Shown here: in pieces, positions 22,167 to 34,903 of the stretch
Numbering within the stretch: position 1 is the first letter of the stretch
How the letters are laid out: the number at the start of each line of letters is the position of its first letter
From: Nipponacmea schrenckii
Taxonomy: Eukaryota > Mollusca > Gastropoda > Lottiidae
Reading direction: 5' to 3'
DNA: 64,000 bases
Assembly (NCBI GenBank): GCA_030562195.1
Contig: JAUJPP010000012.1
Coordinates: 1,178,001-1,242,000 of the forward strand
Notes under the pieces: model-generated
Databases searched by the model: none
What the model saw: the letters and a program-made list of their open reading frames with translations, nothing else
What the model was told of the DNA's origin: nothing
Translations under genes and position numbers: made by a program

Positions 22167-23785
22167 ATATTTTTTTTCTTTCCACTTTATTTGTTAAGTG
22201 TACTTTATGTTCTTAGACAATCCCTTCAAAGGGAGGTAATTCATAGTGTGGCGAGTTTTTCGATCGAGTACAAGATTTTGCAACATTAAATCAAAACGAA
22301 AAAGCCTAAATTAATTGTTTCTTATTTTTTCATTAAGTTAAATTCCCGAAGAATTTGATTCTCTTATTGATTTTAATGTGAAACACTTCATAATTGTAGC
22401 CATGAATATTCGTAGGCGTCAGCAAATAAAGAACTTTGTCAGAAGGCAGATATTTCCTTTCACTGCAATGGTATTTTTAGCCTCCACCATTTATTATGTT
22501 GAAAGATCTACTGTGAAGAAGACAATCTCGGTTGAGGATGGAACGCCATTTATTAAATCTAATCTTCTAAAAGGTAGTCATATTGAATAGGCTACCAATA
22601 TTGCTCATTTTACTTTATAAAGGGATACTGCATCTTAGCATGAACATAAAATTTAGTTCTCAAGAATGGTCAATATGAGAATCAGTGAACTCAGGCCCTA
22701 CATTGTGTCATAAAGTAACAGAATCCCTTTAAAATCCGAATAATGAATAAAGCTGTTATTGGCCAAGTTTTAAATTTTTAAATTGTATGTGCATTCAAAG
22801 ACCTATTATCCCTTTAAATTATTTCGAGGAACATTCCAGTTTTCAATCAGGCGTCTGAAACTCCTGCAATTCCACCCAAAGTGTTTGATAACATCACTTA
22901 TTAGGCCTACATTTAAGTGTGCTATTGTAAGCCCAGCATAGTTTATAGTCAGTGACGTCATAAAATACAAACATTTTTGTGGAACCACAGATGTCAGATG
23001 TAGGCCTACGGTACAACTGGAATGTTACATACCGGTATTTATGCTAACAGAATAATTTTATCATTTTTATTTGTAGAAACCTCTAAAAAAAAGCCTGTTT
23101 TACAATTTCATTTATCTGAACTGGTTTAAGCCTAGGCAACCCATTTAGAAATATGTTTTCACATTTGAGTAAGATTGCAATGATTAGGGGCCAACCCACC
23201 ACTGGGATTTCAATGCATAAGCCTTCTGGTAAAGGAATTAATGTTGTTGATAATATTGCTTCATTTGAAAGTATCGTAATAACATTAAGATAAGATATTA
23301 AGATAAAAACTCGAAACTGATATCTTCCAGCACCACCTTATTACTACAATATACAGAAACTTGGATTTGAATAGCTTACTGCTAGTTAAAGTCATTAAAT
23401 TGTCTAATTATAAGATTATCTACTTGGAAATAAAATCTGACGTACAGTTCCTCAGTCCTCTGCAACTCATGGCAAATAAATTGATTTCCAAAGACATTCA
23501 TCATCTACAGTTTTTTATTTGCAGCCTTGACCAAAGTATTGTTAGTATTATTGAAAGTGGCGAACACTATTTGCTAGTATTCATTTTTTTCTAATTATTA
23601 TGAATAATAAGTTAATCTTTTTTCAACTTTCAGATACTGGTACAAAAAAAGAATAAAATATGTAAAAACAACCATGAGAATAATTAATACATATATAAGG
23701 TTCAAATAATAGGTGTCATAAGAGGAAAACAATGTGTTGATATTTAATTGGAATTTCTCATAAATTGTATATAGCATTTAAAAAT
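22167..23785. other. Upstream region of FBXO38
   Basis: AT-rich DNA between the satellite and the FBXO38 start codon. It should contain the promoter and any 5' untranslated exon, but no TATA box or clear start site could be assigned. An unexplained small frame lies at 22402-22590. Confidence 0.4.
22402..22590 (+). CDS. Possible first coding exon of an unknown membrane protein
   Basis: The frame from the ATG at 22402 begins MNIRRRQQIKNFVRRQ, a basic stretch, followed by FPFTAMVFLASTIYYV, a possible signal anchor of a type II membrane protein. A donor-like AAAG|GTAG lies at about 22575, so it could be a 5' exon, but no partner exon was found. It may also be chance. Confidence 0.25.
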   Translation: MNIRRRQQIKNFVRRQIFPFTAMVFLASTIYYVERSTVKKTISVEDGTPFIKSNLLKGSHIE

Positions 23786-24614
23786 ATGGAGAAAAAATTC
23801 AGAAGAAAAGCTAGGAAAAAATTAATGGTTGAACTTGAGAACAAATTGGAAGAAACTGAAACAGAAAAGGATTACTTTCAGCTGTTATCATTAGAAATTA
23901 TTTGTAATATCTTTCGATATGTATCTTTATTTGATGTATTGAAATTGTCGTCACAATGCAAGAAATTTCAGCAAGCAGTTTCTATGTACCTACGTATACT
24001 GAAATCAATTGATTTTACTCAGGGCCAGCTTCATGGTTGGATGCCAGCCACAGTAAATGATGATCATTTGAATTCTTTATTACCTAAATGTCGAGAACTA
24101 GAATATATCTATGGATTCCATCCAGCTCATCTCTCAAAAAGAAGACTACGTAATTGTAGACATACTTTAAGTATTCCTGGCATTCTAGCAGCTTTGAACT
24201 ATGCGCCAAATTTAAAAGGAATAGAAATATCTGATATAACTTTACTGAGTGCTGTTTTGAATTATTTTCCAAATCTAAAGATTTTAGGAACATTTAGAAA
24301 CAGAGTGACTGAGAGTGCTATAGAAAATGACAAGTTTAGTTTCACCGTCAACCCCAAAGTTACCTCCCTTCATTTGACAGGAATAACCATTCCTTGTTTA
24401 CCAAAAATGGACATGGTGCTGTATTTGTATTTACATCAAGTAAAAATAACCAATGCACATCCATTCAGAGAATTTTTGGTTCCCAAGCTTCAGACTTTTG
24501 TGATGTCAAATTGTTGTGGTCCTGTTAATGCATTGAGTTATGTGCCTTTATTTGCTGGTCTTGCTGCTGCTCAGCCTCTGACCAGATTAGAGCTGGTTAA
24601 AGTTCCATTCATGG
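23786..24614 (+). CDS. FBXO38: FBXO38 exon 1: F-box and first leucine-rich segments
   Basis: The exon encodes a basic start ([12 protein letters not shown]), a short coiled coil, the F-box (about residues 40-85, Skp1-binding) and segments such as [19 protein letters not shown] and [12 protein letters not shown] that match the vertebrate protein closely. It ends ATG G|GTTTGT in phase 1 and joins the acceptor at 25384 to continue [17 protein letters not shown]. Confidence 0.92.
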
Positions 24615-27600
24615 GTTTGTAATATTTCATTTATGTACTTGTATTTAGAATTAATCCTAATTTTTTCTAAGAGGTTTTGTAGTGTACAAAGTCGTTTCCT
24701 AAATTAGAAATTGTTCACTGTTTGGTTTGTAGGGTCGCTGACACAAAGAAAACACATTGGGTGAGGTCAAATCTCATGTTAGTGTTCTGTGTTAGTGTTA
24801 CACGGTTAATTTGGTGTTATAATACAGTATACTCTGAGTAATCCAACATATACTGGGACCTCAAATAATGTCGGATTAGCAAGTGTGTCGGATTACTTGG
24901 AGTACACTGTATATTAACAATTAACATGAAGAATGAATTCAAATTTCGTGTTATGTGATGGTGTTAACAAAGAACACTAACACGGGATTTGACCTCACCC
25001 ATTGTTTAATAAGTTTGGTGGCATTGTTTAATAGATTTAACCTTCCATATGCGTTTGTAACTGTTTATCCCTTTCAATGCCATGTGATGACACAATATGT
25101 TAAAATCACACACTTTGAGTCATATTACTTGGAGTTTAAGATACCAGTATTGTTCAATGTTCAATGGATTAATCCTAGATGTGATATTCTTGCAAACCAT
25201 TTTCAGGAACATATATTTTGACAGCTCGAAACTATCTTAGAACTAGATAGTCTAACATTGTTTCTAAGATATAACACTAAAAAAAGTGAATACCTGGCCA
25301 GATATTTAACCTTGAACATAGCTGAGAAGAAAAAAAATTGGAACATTCTACCATTTGATAAAATAATAATCTTGTTAATGCAGGTGGTCTGATACATCAC
25401 ATTGTAGAAGATAGTTGGAGGGCAAATGGATTTCGACAACTTACTAATGTACTGTTCAGTTCTTGTAGAAATGCTATAGAAATGGATCTTGGTTTTCTTC
25501 TAATAACAGCAGCAGACAAGTATGTATAAAAATTAAATCTCAAAAGACCAAATAGCGACTAAAAAATTTATTTCTTCTTTCGTATTTAAATTAGGATTTT
25601 CTTTATATCTTTACTAAAATAAGCAGAACTTTATAGTCTTCAAAATTTTCAAAACCTCTATACAGTTATTTTATAGTTTATTTGTTTATCACCAGAAAGT
25701 GATAGTTTTATTTTCTTATTTACAGGTTAAAGGAGCTGAGTATACAACCCTCCCTGACTACAGATAGTTTGTTTTCTGCTCTCAATATAGCAGATGTACA
25801 ATTTAATAATCTGAACATCTTATCATTGGGTTATGTTGATGTGGCATTAGAACAAGGTATTAATATTATCTTTCCAGGACCTTATCTATTTATATAGTAT
25901 GAAATATTTTAATGCCATAGAACTTAGTCCTGTTTAACTCACTGAGCCACCGTGGCTCCCCAATCATATTTTGTAATAGTGTCGTATGGTTCTTCTGCTC
26001 TTACAAAAACATTAAATATTTTATTAGATTTTATAAGAAAAAATAATGAACTATTTCACCAATTTAGAGATGAATTTGTATGGTTTTCCTGCGTTGACTA
26101 TTTTTAATATTTTATCATGAATGATTTGTATAACTGTTTTTAGGAGATGTATCTGTCTTTGAGTTTGGTAACAATGTAGTAGAAAGTCCTGCTATGATCA
26201 CAGATAATGGAATGAAAGCTGTAGGACAGACATTTCAAGATATCAGCCAGCTAGAAGTCTATAACTGTCCACATTTAATACAGCCCTGTACCTGGTTCTC
26301 ATCAGGTATGATCCAGTAATCACATACAATAAATTATAGGGCCTGTGGATACAAAGTCAAAGGTTGTTTCATATGAAAAGTTTGTATGAAATACTTATTT
26401 ATAGTATATACATGTGTATCTTATGCCATCATTTATATGAATAAATGTTCAAGCATACTGATGTTTTCATAGTAGCATTTGGGATCAATATTTATTTAAG
26501 AATATCTTTAATTTGAATTGAGCTCACTTAAGGGTCTAATGACACTTGAACTTTTGACATAATAACCATTGACCTAACCTGTTTTAACCAATTAAATTTC
26601 TGCTTACCCAAACAAAATGTGTATTCAGTGTCTCACGCTTTTTGAAAAGGTTAGGTCAAAAGATTATTTGACTAATGTTATTGAAGTAGCTAATATAAAG
26701 AAAGGAACAATAGATAAGTCTAATTTTAATTTATATATATAAATAGTTCTTTGCCACAATATATATTATTTTTGGTGTCTTTATTTCAGTGGTTGTAAAC
26801 TGGGCATATCTTCAACATCTGACTTTACGTGGATGTCACTCTGTCCGTTTACAAGATTTCTCAACCTTTATCAGTCATTTACCGCGATTAGAGATGTTAC
26901 AATTAGAGTATATGTTTAGAGAACCACCTAAAGGGTGCTCCAGGTATGGTCTGCCAGGGGCTGATTTTGCTCAAATATTATATTTGTAAAGTAAAAATAG
27001 AAATTTTGGCCATTTTTGAGATTTGCGAACCGAGTTTGCACACCAGGGCTGATGATTTGGCCATATTTGTCTGACATATCTGATTGCAAGACTAAAATTT
27101 GCCAGTTGAAATTTCTAATTCCACTAGTATCAACCTTCTCTTACCACGAATAATAACAATTCTATTCATGATACAGATTATGCAGAAAATGTGTGTCATA
27201 ATATATGATTACCTTTACCTTAGTCTATTTTCATGCACCCGTCCATTTATATGTACTGTCTTTCTTGTTGCTTCAGGGTTGGTTTGAGTGCTGGTACAGG
27301 TTTGGGAGTGTCATCTGCCTTGGTACAGAATCATGCCCATGGTAACGATATTCAGCCAAATCAGCCAGCAGATGAAGAACAGCAGGTGGATGATGAGGAC
27401 GATCTCAATAATAATGATGGTGAAGAAATGAATCGCGCTGAAGAAGCAGAAGAAGATGAAAATATTGAAATTGAACCTATTATTATGTTGAACAATTCTA
27501 GAGCTGTACCTGTTAGAAATCAACAAAATGTCAGACTTGTTGCTAATGAAAATGTAGATGGTCCTGAAGGAAATATGGCTGATCAACCTCCATTGCCAGC

Positions 27601-30600
27601 TGAGCAACCGCCTTTACCTGCAGAACCACTTGTGGTAGAAAATCCTCCATTACCCAAAGATGATCCTCCAGAAACAGAAATGGAAACGTCTCACTCAGAA
27701 GAAAATCCAAAGGAGTCTGATATCAATCTGCCATCTGGTATTCAAGGTAATGTATCCTGTCAATCAGAAGTTGTTCACGACATCAATGAGCCAGGATGCA
27801 GTCATTGGAACTATGGGAAGGGAGCTTCTGAAAATTCTAAACAGTCCAAAACTAATGATTCTTCGAAAGTGAAAAAATCAAGTAAATCATCTGTAAATAA
27901 TAGAGAAAAACGTGTTAAATCTGTCAGAATTGTGTCTGTGAAATGCAGTCCACCAGCACGGTCCACGCGGTCTACCAGTTCCAGTGAGCAACTTTCAGCA
28001 GAAACTAATGCAATTCCAGTAAACAATGAAGCTAATGCTGATAAAAGTATGGTTGGTGGCCGATTTGAAGTTCAGGGAGACCCTGTAGATAACAGTCATA
28101 TTGATAATTCACGCTACTTGTATGATAAACCACCTCCGAAATATTCTGAGGCTTTAGGTGCTGGAAATAGTGGTGCTAGTTGTTCCACAGGAAACCAGAA
28201 CAATGATGATAATAATATTGTTGAACCAATTGATACTGAGATTTCAAATTCAAATATTCCTGAAGTTGATGTATCACCGCCTGATTATGAAACAGCAATG
28301 GCACATGGGAATGTTATAAATGTGGTACCATGTTCTTGTGGTCTTAATCAAAATCCTGAAAATTCTAACATAAATGCTAATAAACAAGATGGAGATGAAA
28401 GTTCCAGTAGAAATGAAAATAAGGAATCTGAAACTGGTAAAAATGATACTAATTCCTCAAATAGTGAAAAGAAAGATGTGAAAGATAATAAAGAAGATGA
28501 AATTGAAAATCTCCCAAAGTTAAAACGAAGGAGGAGATCTACTTTAGAACGTCTGGGAATGAATACTTTTTCTTGTGATCAAGCCTGCCAAGCTGTCAGT
28601 GAAGAAATTCGAGAAGAAACACAAAAAGCAGAGGAAAGATACAAATCACAAAAGAAGAAAAAGACTGGTACAGAAGGGTCTACAAGAAAATCATTATCCA
28701 GACAGACTTCAAAGAAAAGTCAAAATGGCAGCACAAATAATGAAGGAGAGAAATCGGCAGCACGGTCGAGAAGATCCAGTGTTTCGTTGAAGCGTAAGAA
28801 GAGCATCCATGATAAAGCCACAAGTACTAGTGATCCTGTGATGGAGGATGATCACATACAGGTACTGTTTAAATTATTGGTAGCCCCCTAACATAAACAA
28901 TCTTTGAGTTTGTAACAATTAAATGATGTATATTAATAATTATTGTTAATTGTAGGTTTTATTACTGAGATCAGATAGTTTGGTGTGTGTTCAATTACAT
29001 ATGGTTGGAATCACTGATTTGATTATAGAAGATTGTCCTGAACTTTCCTCTGTTAGCGGTAAATAACTTTATCAATAAGTTTTAAGAAAATTCAATTAAT
29101 CTAACTATTACCTTAAATACTATAGAGATATAGCTATCTTTTTAACCAATTATACCTTAGTCTTTGAAAGGCGAAATATGTGGCTGATTTAGTCAGTGAT
29201 AGTGTTTTCCGCTGTTAAAAGTTTAAATAATAAATAGAAAAGACATATTCCTTAATAAAAACTAAAATTCCTAGTTTGAGATAATTTACACAATTTTCAT
29301 GCATTTCTAGTATTTTTAAGACTATTTACATATTCTAGACCTAAATCAACTCCCCAAAATGGTGAACTATGGCCTCTATGTGAATCTGCTTTAGAAAGAA
29401 ATTAATGCCTTTGAAAAAATTGAATGAATTTGCAAATGGTCTCTGATTTGTGTTAACTTGTGTGATTTAGGTAGTGCTTGTCGAGTATTAAAGAAAGTCA
29501 CAATTTACAGTGCTCCCAATCTGAGTAAAACTAACTTTGTTCAGTGTAAGAAATTAGATCAAACACATCTAGTGAACGAAGTTTGTGATCAGATTAGTGA
29601 ACACAATAGAGTCATCTTCTTACGTCCCATGCACCAGGTAAGCATGAAAGCCTTATTCTTTTAGTACTCTTTGTTAAGACATTAAGTTGCATCCAATGAT
29701 ATAGTAAACAAGTAGAATCAATTGGTTGATTAGTTCAGATCTCTAACTCTCCAAAGTAGGGCTCTGGGAGTTGTGATTTGATACACTAAAAGATATCCAT
29801 CCAACAAATTCAACAAGATCCATTTCTTAGAAAAGGAGAGATATTTTTAGAATTATAACAATTTTGTCAGTATTAAGAACACAAGAACAGTAAGTAGTAG
29901 AGAATTTGTGAAAGTAAATATTAATTCTTTGAAGTCAAAAAGGATACTTTGCAAATTCTGATAAAAAATCAAATTGTGACATGATTTATTGTATATAACA
30001 GGATTCATTGTCATATGTTATCAAAGGGAGTTCCATTATTTAATATGTTATTTTGTAGTTGAAATCTCTTTGAGAGTGTCCACATTTGTAATAACATTAA
30101 TAGAAAATGATAATAATGATAAATTTACTTTGGAAACCCATTTAGACATAGTCTTAATTTTCAATATTCAATAATATATTTTTTCTATTTCAGTTTAGTT
30201 TGCGTGATTTTGAAGCTATGTTATTTCAACAACCTGATATTTGTTACTATATTGGTATTATATATGACTACAGTCCTTGTCCTAATCAAACACTGTATAA
30301 TAGAGTCAGAGTGACTAACTGGCTAGAACTATTCCGTAGATTAAATATGTAAGTATATTGTCCATTGCACATTAGTCTGTTTCTCACATCATTTATTGCA
30401 TTGTCCCCATGGACTGAATGTTAGACAAGATCATGTCCATGTGTAATGGGCCTAATTTTGACCAAAGTTGTGGTTTGATACACTAAACAATATTCATTCA
30501 ACAAAACAATTACCCGGATTCCTTTCTTAGAAAAGAACAGATATTTGATACATGTAAAACATTGAGTCTATTTTTTGTCTCCTTGGACTGAATGTTAGAC

Positions 30601-33600
30601 ACGACCATGTCCATGTGTAATGGACCTTATTCTGACCCATGTAAAATAAAGCTTATTATTATTATGATTGTGAATGACATTTTGGTGGTGTATTGGGAAT
30701 TTACGGATGAATTCCTAAAGGATTGTTACAACCCTTTCTATTTCAAGTAATTTGTATCAGCTATAGTAACTATAGTATAATTACTAAAGTTCCATTCACC
30801 CCTTAAACTTGGAAAACATTTAGCCTTATAGCCTTCCATAATGGTTTGTATGTCGTGCCGAATACAAGCTAAAGTTCAGTAGGGTAACTAGTGATGTATA
30901 AATCTCTATATCGAAATATTTCAGTGATTTTGTGAGGTGTATGGATTTTGTAGAAACAAGTTGGTATAGAGTAGATGCTAATACATATCCATGGAAACGA
31001 GATATACACAGAATGCAAGGTAATGTTAAGTAAATCATATACATTAAGTATTAAGTAACTATATCAGGTGAGAATTAATCAATATATAACGAATATTATC
31101 AACAATAATAGTTTACAGTGTCTAGATGATTTCAAGGAACCTTTATAATGTCTTAAACTTATATAAAAATAGGGATGGCCAATCGTAATACACCCACCAT
31201 TGGCAGCCTTAGTTATTCGGCGGTGGACAAGAGGTATCAGTAAATGCAATATTTTAAATGTAAAAGGCTCAAATCATGCTTTGTCATAATCTATCAAGAA
31301 ACCAGATCTCTATCAAGTCTACAAAAAATCAGAGGCTGATAAAGTGAACACGGTTTAAAGAACAAGGGCAATAGCTCAATAAATATTTTTTGATTAGTCT
31401 GATTTTCAATAGGGTCTATCCTCGAGTTATAACAAACACTCACACCAAGTTTCATCAAATTCCATCAAGAACCCGGCTCCCTATCGTGTTCACAAGGTAT
31501 TTTAGGACAAGGGCAATAACTCATAGTAAATATTTTTCGATTGGTTTCATTTTCGATAGGCTTCATCCTTGGGTCATTACAAAGACTCATTCCAAGTTTC
31601 ATTAAAATCCATCAAGAAATGTGGTCTCTATCGTGTTCACTAAATTGTGGACAGGCAGACGGACAGACAGACATGCGGGCAGAAGGCTTCATCCTTGGAT
31701 GATTACAGATACACACACCGAAATTGGTCAAAATCCATCCAGAACCATCTCTCTATCCTGTCCACAACACATTTTTGAACGCAAAATGAATGTGTTTTCA
31801 AGAACAAGGGCAATAACTCATCAATTTATTTTTCGACTTGTCTGATTTTCAATAGGCTTCATCCTTAAGTAATAACAAGCTATCACACCAAATTTCATCA
31901 AAATCCATCAAGAAACACACTCTTAATCGTGTTCACAACAAATTTTCAAAAACAAGGGCAATAACTCATTTAATATTTTTCGGTTGGTCTGATTTTTAAT
32001 AGGCTTCTTCCTTGGGTTATAACAAACACACTCACCAAATTTGGTCAAAATCCCTCAAGAAATGTGGTCTATATCGTGTTCACAACAATTGTGGACAGGC
32101 AGACAGACAGACAGACAGACGGACAGACAGTGGCGACTACAATATACGCCCACATTTATGTGTGGGCGTATAAAAAGTAAGTTTTTAAATTATCATTCTC
32201 ACCTTGCAATGAAACTGCATGAAAACATGGTTTAGATGAGAATGGTAGTAAATGGGAGATGATTACTGATATTATGTTTGTAGTAATTGATTTTGAGTGT
32301 ATATTATTTTCAGGTTTAGATGAGAATGGTAGTAAATGGGAGATGATTACTGATATTATGTTTGTAGTAATTGATTTTGAGTGTATATTATTTTCAGGTT
32401 TAGATAAAAATGGTAGTAAATGGGAGATGATTACTGATATTATGTTTGTAGTAATTGATTTTGAGTGTATATTATTTTCAGGTTTAGATGAGAATGGTAG
32501 TAAATGGGAGATGATTACTGATATTATGTTTGTAGTAATTGATTTTGAGTGTATATTATTTTCAGGTTTAGATGAGACATGTAGTAAATGGGAGATGATT
32601 ACTGATATTATGTTTGTAGTAATTGATTTTGAGTGTATATTATTTTCAGGTTTAGATGAGACTTGTAGTAAATGGGAGATGATTACTGATATTATGTTTG
32701 TAGTAATTGATTTTGAGTGTATATTATTTTCAGGTTTAGATGAGAATGGGAGTAAATGGGAGATGATTACTGATATTATTTTGTAGTAATTGATTTTGAG
32801 TGTATATTATTTTCAGGTTTAGATGAGAATGGTAGTAAATGGAGATGATTACTGATATTATGTTTGTAGTAATTGATTTTGAGTGTATATTATTTTCAGG
32901 TTTAGATGAGAATGGTAGTAAATGGGAGATGATTACTGATATTATGTTTGTAGTAATTGATTTTGAGTGTATATTATTTTCAGGTTTAGATGAGAATGGT
33001 AGTAAATGGAGATGATTACTGATATTATGTTTGTAGTAATTGATTTTGAGTGTATATTATTTTCAGGTTTAGATGAGAATGGTAGTAAATGGGAGATGAT
33101 TACTGATATTATTTTGTAGTAATTGATTTTGAGTGTATATTATTTTCAGGTTTAGATGAGAATGGGAGTAAATGGGAGATATTACTGATATTATTTTGTA
33201 GTAATTGATTTTGAGTGTATATTATTTTCAGGTTTAGATGAGAATGGGAGTAAATGGGAGATGATTACTGATATTATGTTTGTAGTAATTGATTTTGAGT
33301 GTATATTATTTTCAGGTTTAGATGAGACTTGTAGTAAATGGGAGATGATTACTGATATTATGTTTGTAGTAATTGATTTTGAGTGTATATTATTTTCAGG
33401 TTTAGATGAGACTTGTAGTAAATGGGAGATGATAAATGATATTATTTTGTATAATTGATTTTGAGTGTATATTATTTTCAGGTTTAGATGAGACTTGTAG
33501 TAAATGGGAGATGATTACTGATATTATGTTTGTAGTAATTGATTTTGAGTGTATATTATTTTCAGGTTTAGATGAGAATGGTAGTAAATGGGAGATGATT

Positions 33601-34903
33601 ACTGATATTATGTTTGTAGTAATTGATTTTGAGTGTATATTATTTTCAGGTTTAGATGAGACTTGTAGTAAATGGGATGTTACTGATATTATGTTTGTAG
33701 TAATTGATTTTGAGTGTATATTATTTTCAGGTTTAGATGAGACTTGTAGTAAATGGGAGATGATTACTGATATTATGTTTGTAGTAATTGATTTTGAGTG
33801 TATATTATTTTCAGGTTTAGATGAGACTTGTAGTAAATGGGAGATGATTACTGATATTATGTTTGTAGTAATTGATTTTGAGTGTATATTATTTTCAGGT
33901 TTAGATGAGAATGGTAGTAAATGGGAGATGATTACTGATATTATGTTTGTAGTAATTGATTTTGAGTGTATATTATTTTCGGGTTTTAAAGATGAGACTT
34001 GTAGTAAATGGGAGATGATTACTGATATTATGTTTGTAGTAATTGATTTTGAGTGTATATTATTTTCAGGTTTAGATGAGACTTGTAGTAAATGGGAGAT
34101 CATTACTGTAATTATGTTTGTAGTAATTGATTTTGAGTGTATATTATTTTGCAGGTTTAAATGAGAATGGTAGTAAATGGGAAATGATAACTGACATACC
34201 TTGGATAAGGATGTTATCACAATGTCCGGATATCAAACATCATAATCAAGTTGCTGATGATTTTAAAGGTAAGTTCTTAAGGCACAAACAACATTGTACA
34301 CTAATTATGTTATTGATTATAGTACTTGTAGATTAAATTTTAGCAGATCGCTAAACAAAGGCAGTGTAGTTATGCTGCTATTATAGCTGACTCATCAGTC
34401 TAGTCTGAAAAATAGAGCTGAATTAACAACCCTGGGTATACAGAATACTGTACAATTATAATCAAATCTATAAATTAAGAAATATTGCAATCAATCTAAC
34501 TAAACTAAGTATCAATTTAACAAATAACCAAATATAAAAAGGGAATCATACTTATTATCAATTAAAAATAGAGCTTTATGTCCATTATTTTTAGTTGCTT
34601 TAAAACAAACATTATTATTTGTGCATATTTGATGTTGTGGGTGTATAATAAGACTGTGGAAATAATCCCCCACTGAAACTTACAACTTATTAAAACAAAT
34701 TTGAACCAACTATTTATGTTTCAGCTGGAGTGTACTGTCAAGGGGCTAAAGGTCATTTTAATAAGGAAGATGCTCGAGATGGAATTGTTTTTGATCTTGC
34801 TGATTTCCAGGATGCCAATCAGACATTTTTTATCAATAATATTATCGTGTATTTTAATATGTGTGATACATCTGGTGTTCCCACCCCAGATTTCTATTTG
34901 TAA
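23786..34903 (+). CDS. FBXO38: F-box only protein 38 orthologue, complete 12-exon coding region
   Basis: Coding exons: 23786-24614, 25384-25519, 25726-25856, 26144-26305, 26790-26943, 27277-28861, 28956-29058, 29471-29637, 30194-30348, 30925-31019, 34155-34268 and 34725-34903. Every junction is GT-AG and the lengths sum to 3810 nt, giving 1269 residues against about 1190 in human. The F-box is near residues 40-85 ([20 protein letters not shown]); leucine-rich-repeat-like segments follow to about residue 470, then a long disordered acidic region and a conserved C-terminal domain ending [17 protein letters not shown]38 is the substrate receptor of an SCF (Skp1-Cul1-F-box) ubiquitin ligase. In vertebrates it is linked to KLF7 co-activation and PD-1 turnover. 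The ATG at 23786 is chosen because the frame upstream has no earlier ATG. Confidence 0.93.
24755..25004. mobile_element. MITE in FBXO38 intron 1
   Basis: The ends CATTGGGTGAGGTCAAATC and, reverse-complemented, CAATGGGTGAGGTCAAATC are inverted repeats whose similarity extends inward about 40 bp. A smaller MITE (24825-24909) sits inside it. No coding capacity; target duplication not resolved. Confidence 0.75.
24825..24909. mobile_element. 85-bp mariner/pogo-like MITE nested in the larger MITE
   Basis: The element has inverted ends CAGTATACTC and GAGTACACTG (reverse-complemented CAGTGTACTC), flanked on both sides by TA, the Tc1/mariner/pogo target. Its inner part also folds (AATCCAACA with TCGGATTA). 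Confidence 0.7.
25384..26943 (+). CDS. FBXO38: FBXO38 exons 2-5: leucine-rich-repeat-like region
   Basis: Four small exons (25384-25519, 25726-25856, 26144-26305, 26790-26943) encode repeat-like segments expected to form the substrate-binding solenoid. Conserved blocks include [27 protein letters not shown] and [14 protein letters not shown], the last nearly identical to vertebrate FBXO38. Intron phases run 2-1-1-2. Confidence 0.92.
25935..25961 (-). repeat. Short relic of the tRNA-derived SINE head
   Basis: CTCACTGAGCCACCGTGGCT is the reverse complement of the A-box region of the SINE at 6345. It is a scrap in FBXO38 intron 3. Confidence 0.45.
27277..28861 (+). CDS. FBXO38: FBXO38 exon 6: long disordered linker with nuclear-localisation-like patches
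   Basis: This 1585-bp exon starts [18 protein letters not shown], almost identical to vertebrates, then becomes low complexity: acidic, Asn/Ser-rich and Pro-rich. Basic clusters [16 protein letters not shown] and SQKKKKTG, and a Cys motif [11 protein letters not shown], precede the conserved [10 protein letters not shown] at the end. Two PPxY-like motifs ([16 protein letters not shown]) could bind WW domains such as those of Nedd4-type ligases; that is inference. Donor CAG|GTACTG, phase 0. Confidence 0.9.
28956..31019 (+). CDS. FBXO38: FBXO38 exons 7-10: conserved C-terminal domain, first part
   Basis: Exons 28956-29058, 29471-29637, 30194-30348 and 30925-31019 encode [60 protein letters not shown] and [11 protein letters not shown], all with clear vertebrate counterparts. 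The last exon ends CAAG|GTAATG in phase 1 and opens the 3.1-kb intron that carries the 84-bp repeat. Confidence 0.9.
29715..30670 (+). repeat. Two copies of a second SINE/LINE-tail repeat in FBXO38 introns 8 and 10
   Basis: Segments near 29715-29860 and 30380-30670 share GTGATTTGATACACTAAA-like sequence followed by CATTCAACA and TTTCTTAGAAAAG. The second has a repeated GGACTGAATGTTAGACA segment and ends TGTAAAATAAAGC(TTA)n, a typical retroposon 3' end. The second copy lies just past exon 9 (30194-30348). Confidence 0.5.
31160..32175. repeat. Interspersed repeat with GACA/GACG tracts and terminal hairpin, in FBXO38 intron 10
   Basis: Four or five degenerate units of about 150 bp each contain CAAGGGCAATAACTC, a GGCTTCATCCTTGG-like block and ATCAAGAAATGTGGTCT. 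Two end in (GACA)n tracts (31655-31672, 32097-32130). The right end is ATACGCCCACA-TTTA-TGTGTGGGCGTAT, a hairpin. A related copy is at 38620-40110. Confidence 0.7.
32230..34154 (+). repeat. 84-bp minisatellite duplicating the FBXO38 exon 11 splice acceptor
   Basis: About 23 tandem copies of an 84-bp unit precede exon 11. Each holds TTTTGAGTGTATATTATTTTCAG, the 3' end of the intron, then a near copy of the first 43 bases of exon 11 (GTTTAGATGAGAATGG...). 84 is 28 codons, so long stretches stay open (32259-32786, 33436-34164) and would read [28 protein letters not shown]. Some units differ by 1-3 bases. The first unit lacks CAG and the one at 33980 has CGG; about 21 others keep CAG|GT. A one-base insertion in the final intron end (TTTTGCAG) puts the array out of frame with exon 11. 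Confidence 0.95.
34155..34903 (+). CDS. FBXO38: FBXO38 exons 11-12: C-terminus
   Basis: Exon 11 (34155-34268) starts after TTTTGCAG and reads [20 protein letters not shown], matching the vertebrate SMISDFPWLRSL block. Exon 12 (34725-34903) ends at TAA. The stop overlaps an AATAAA at 34902-34907, so the 3' untranslated region could be very short. Confidence 0.9.

Noticed and set aside
31160..32175. Helitron, because of the hairpin near the right end
   Set aside because: No CTRR end or 5' TC motif is seen, and no AT target could be shown.
33402..34220. 272-codon minus-strand frame in the 84-bp array
   Set aside because: It is a by-product of a period divisible by three; the plus strand explains the unit as an intron end and exon start.
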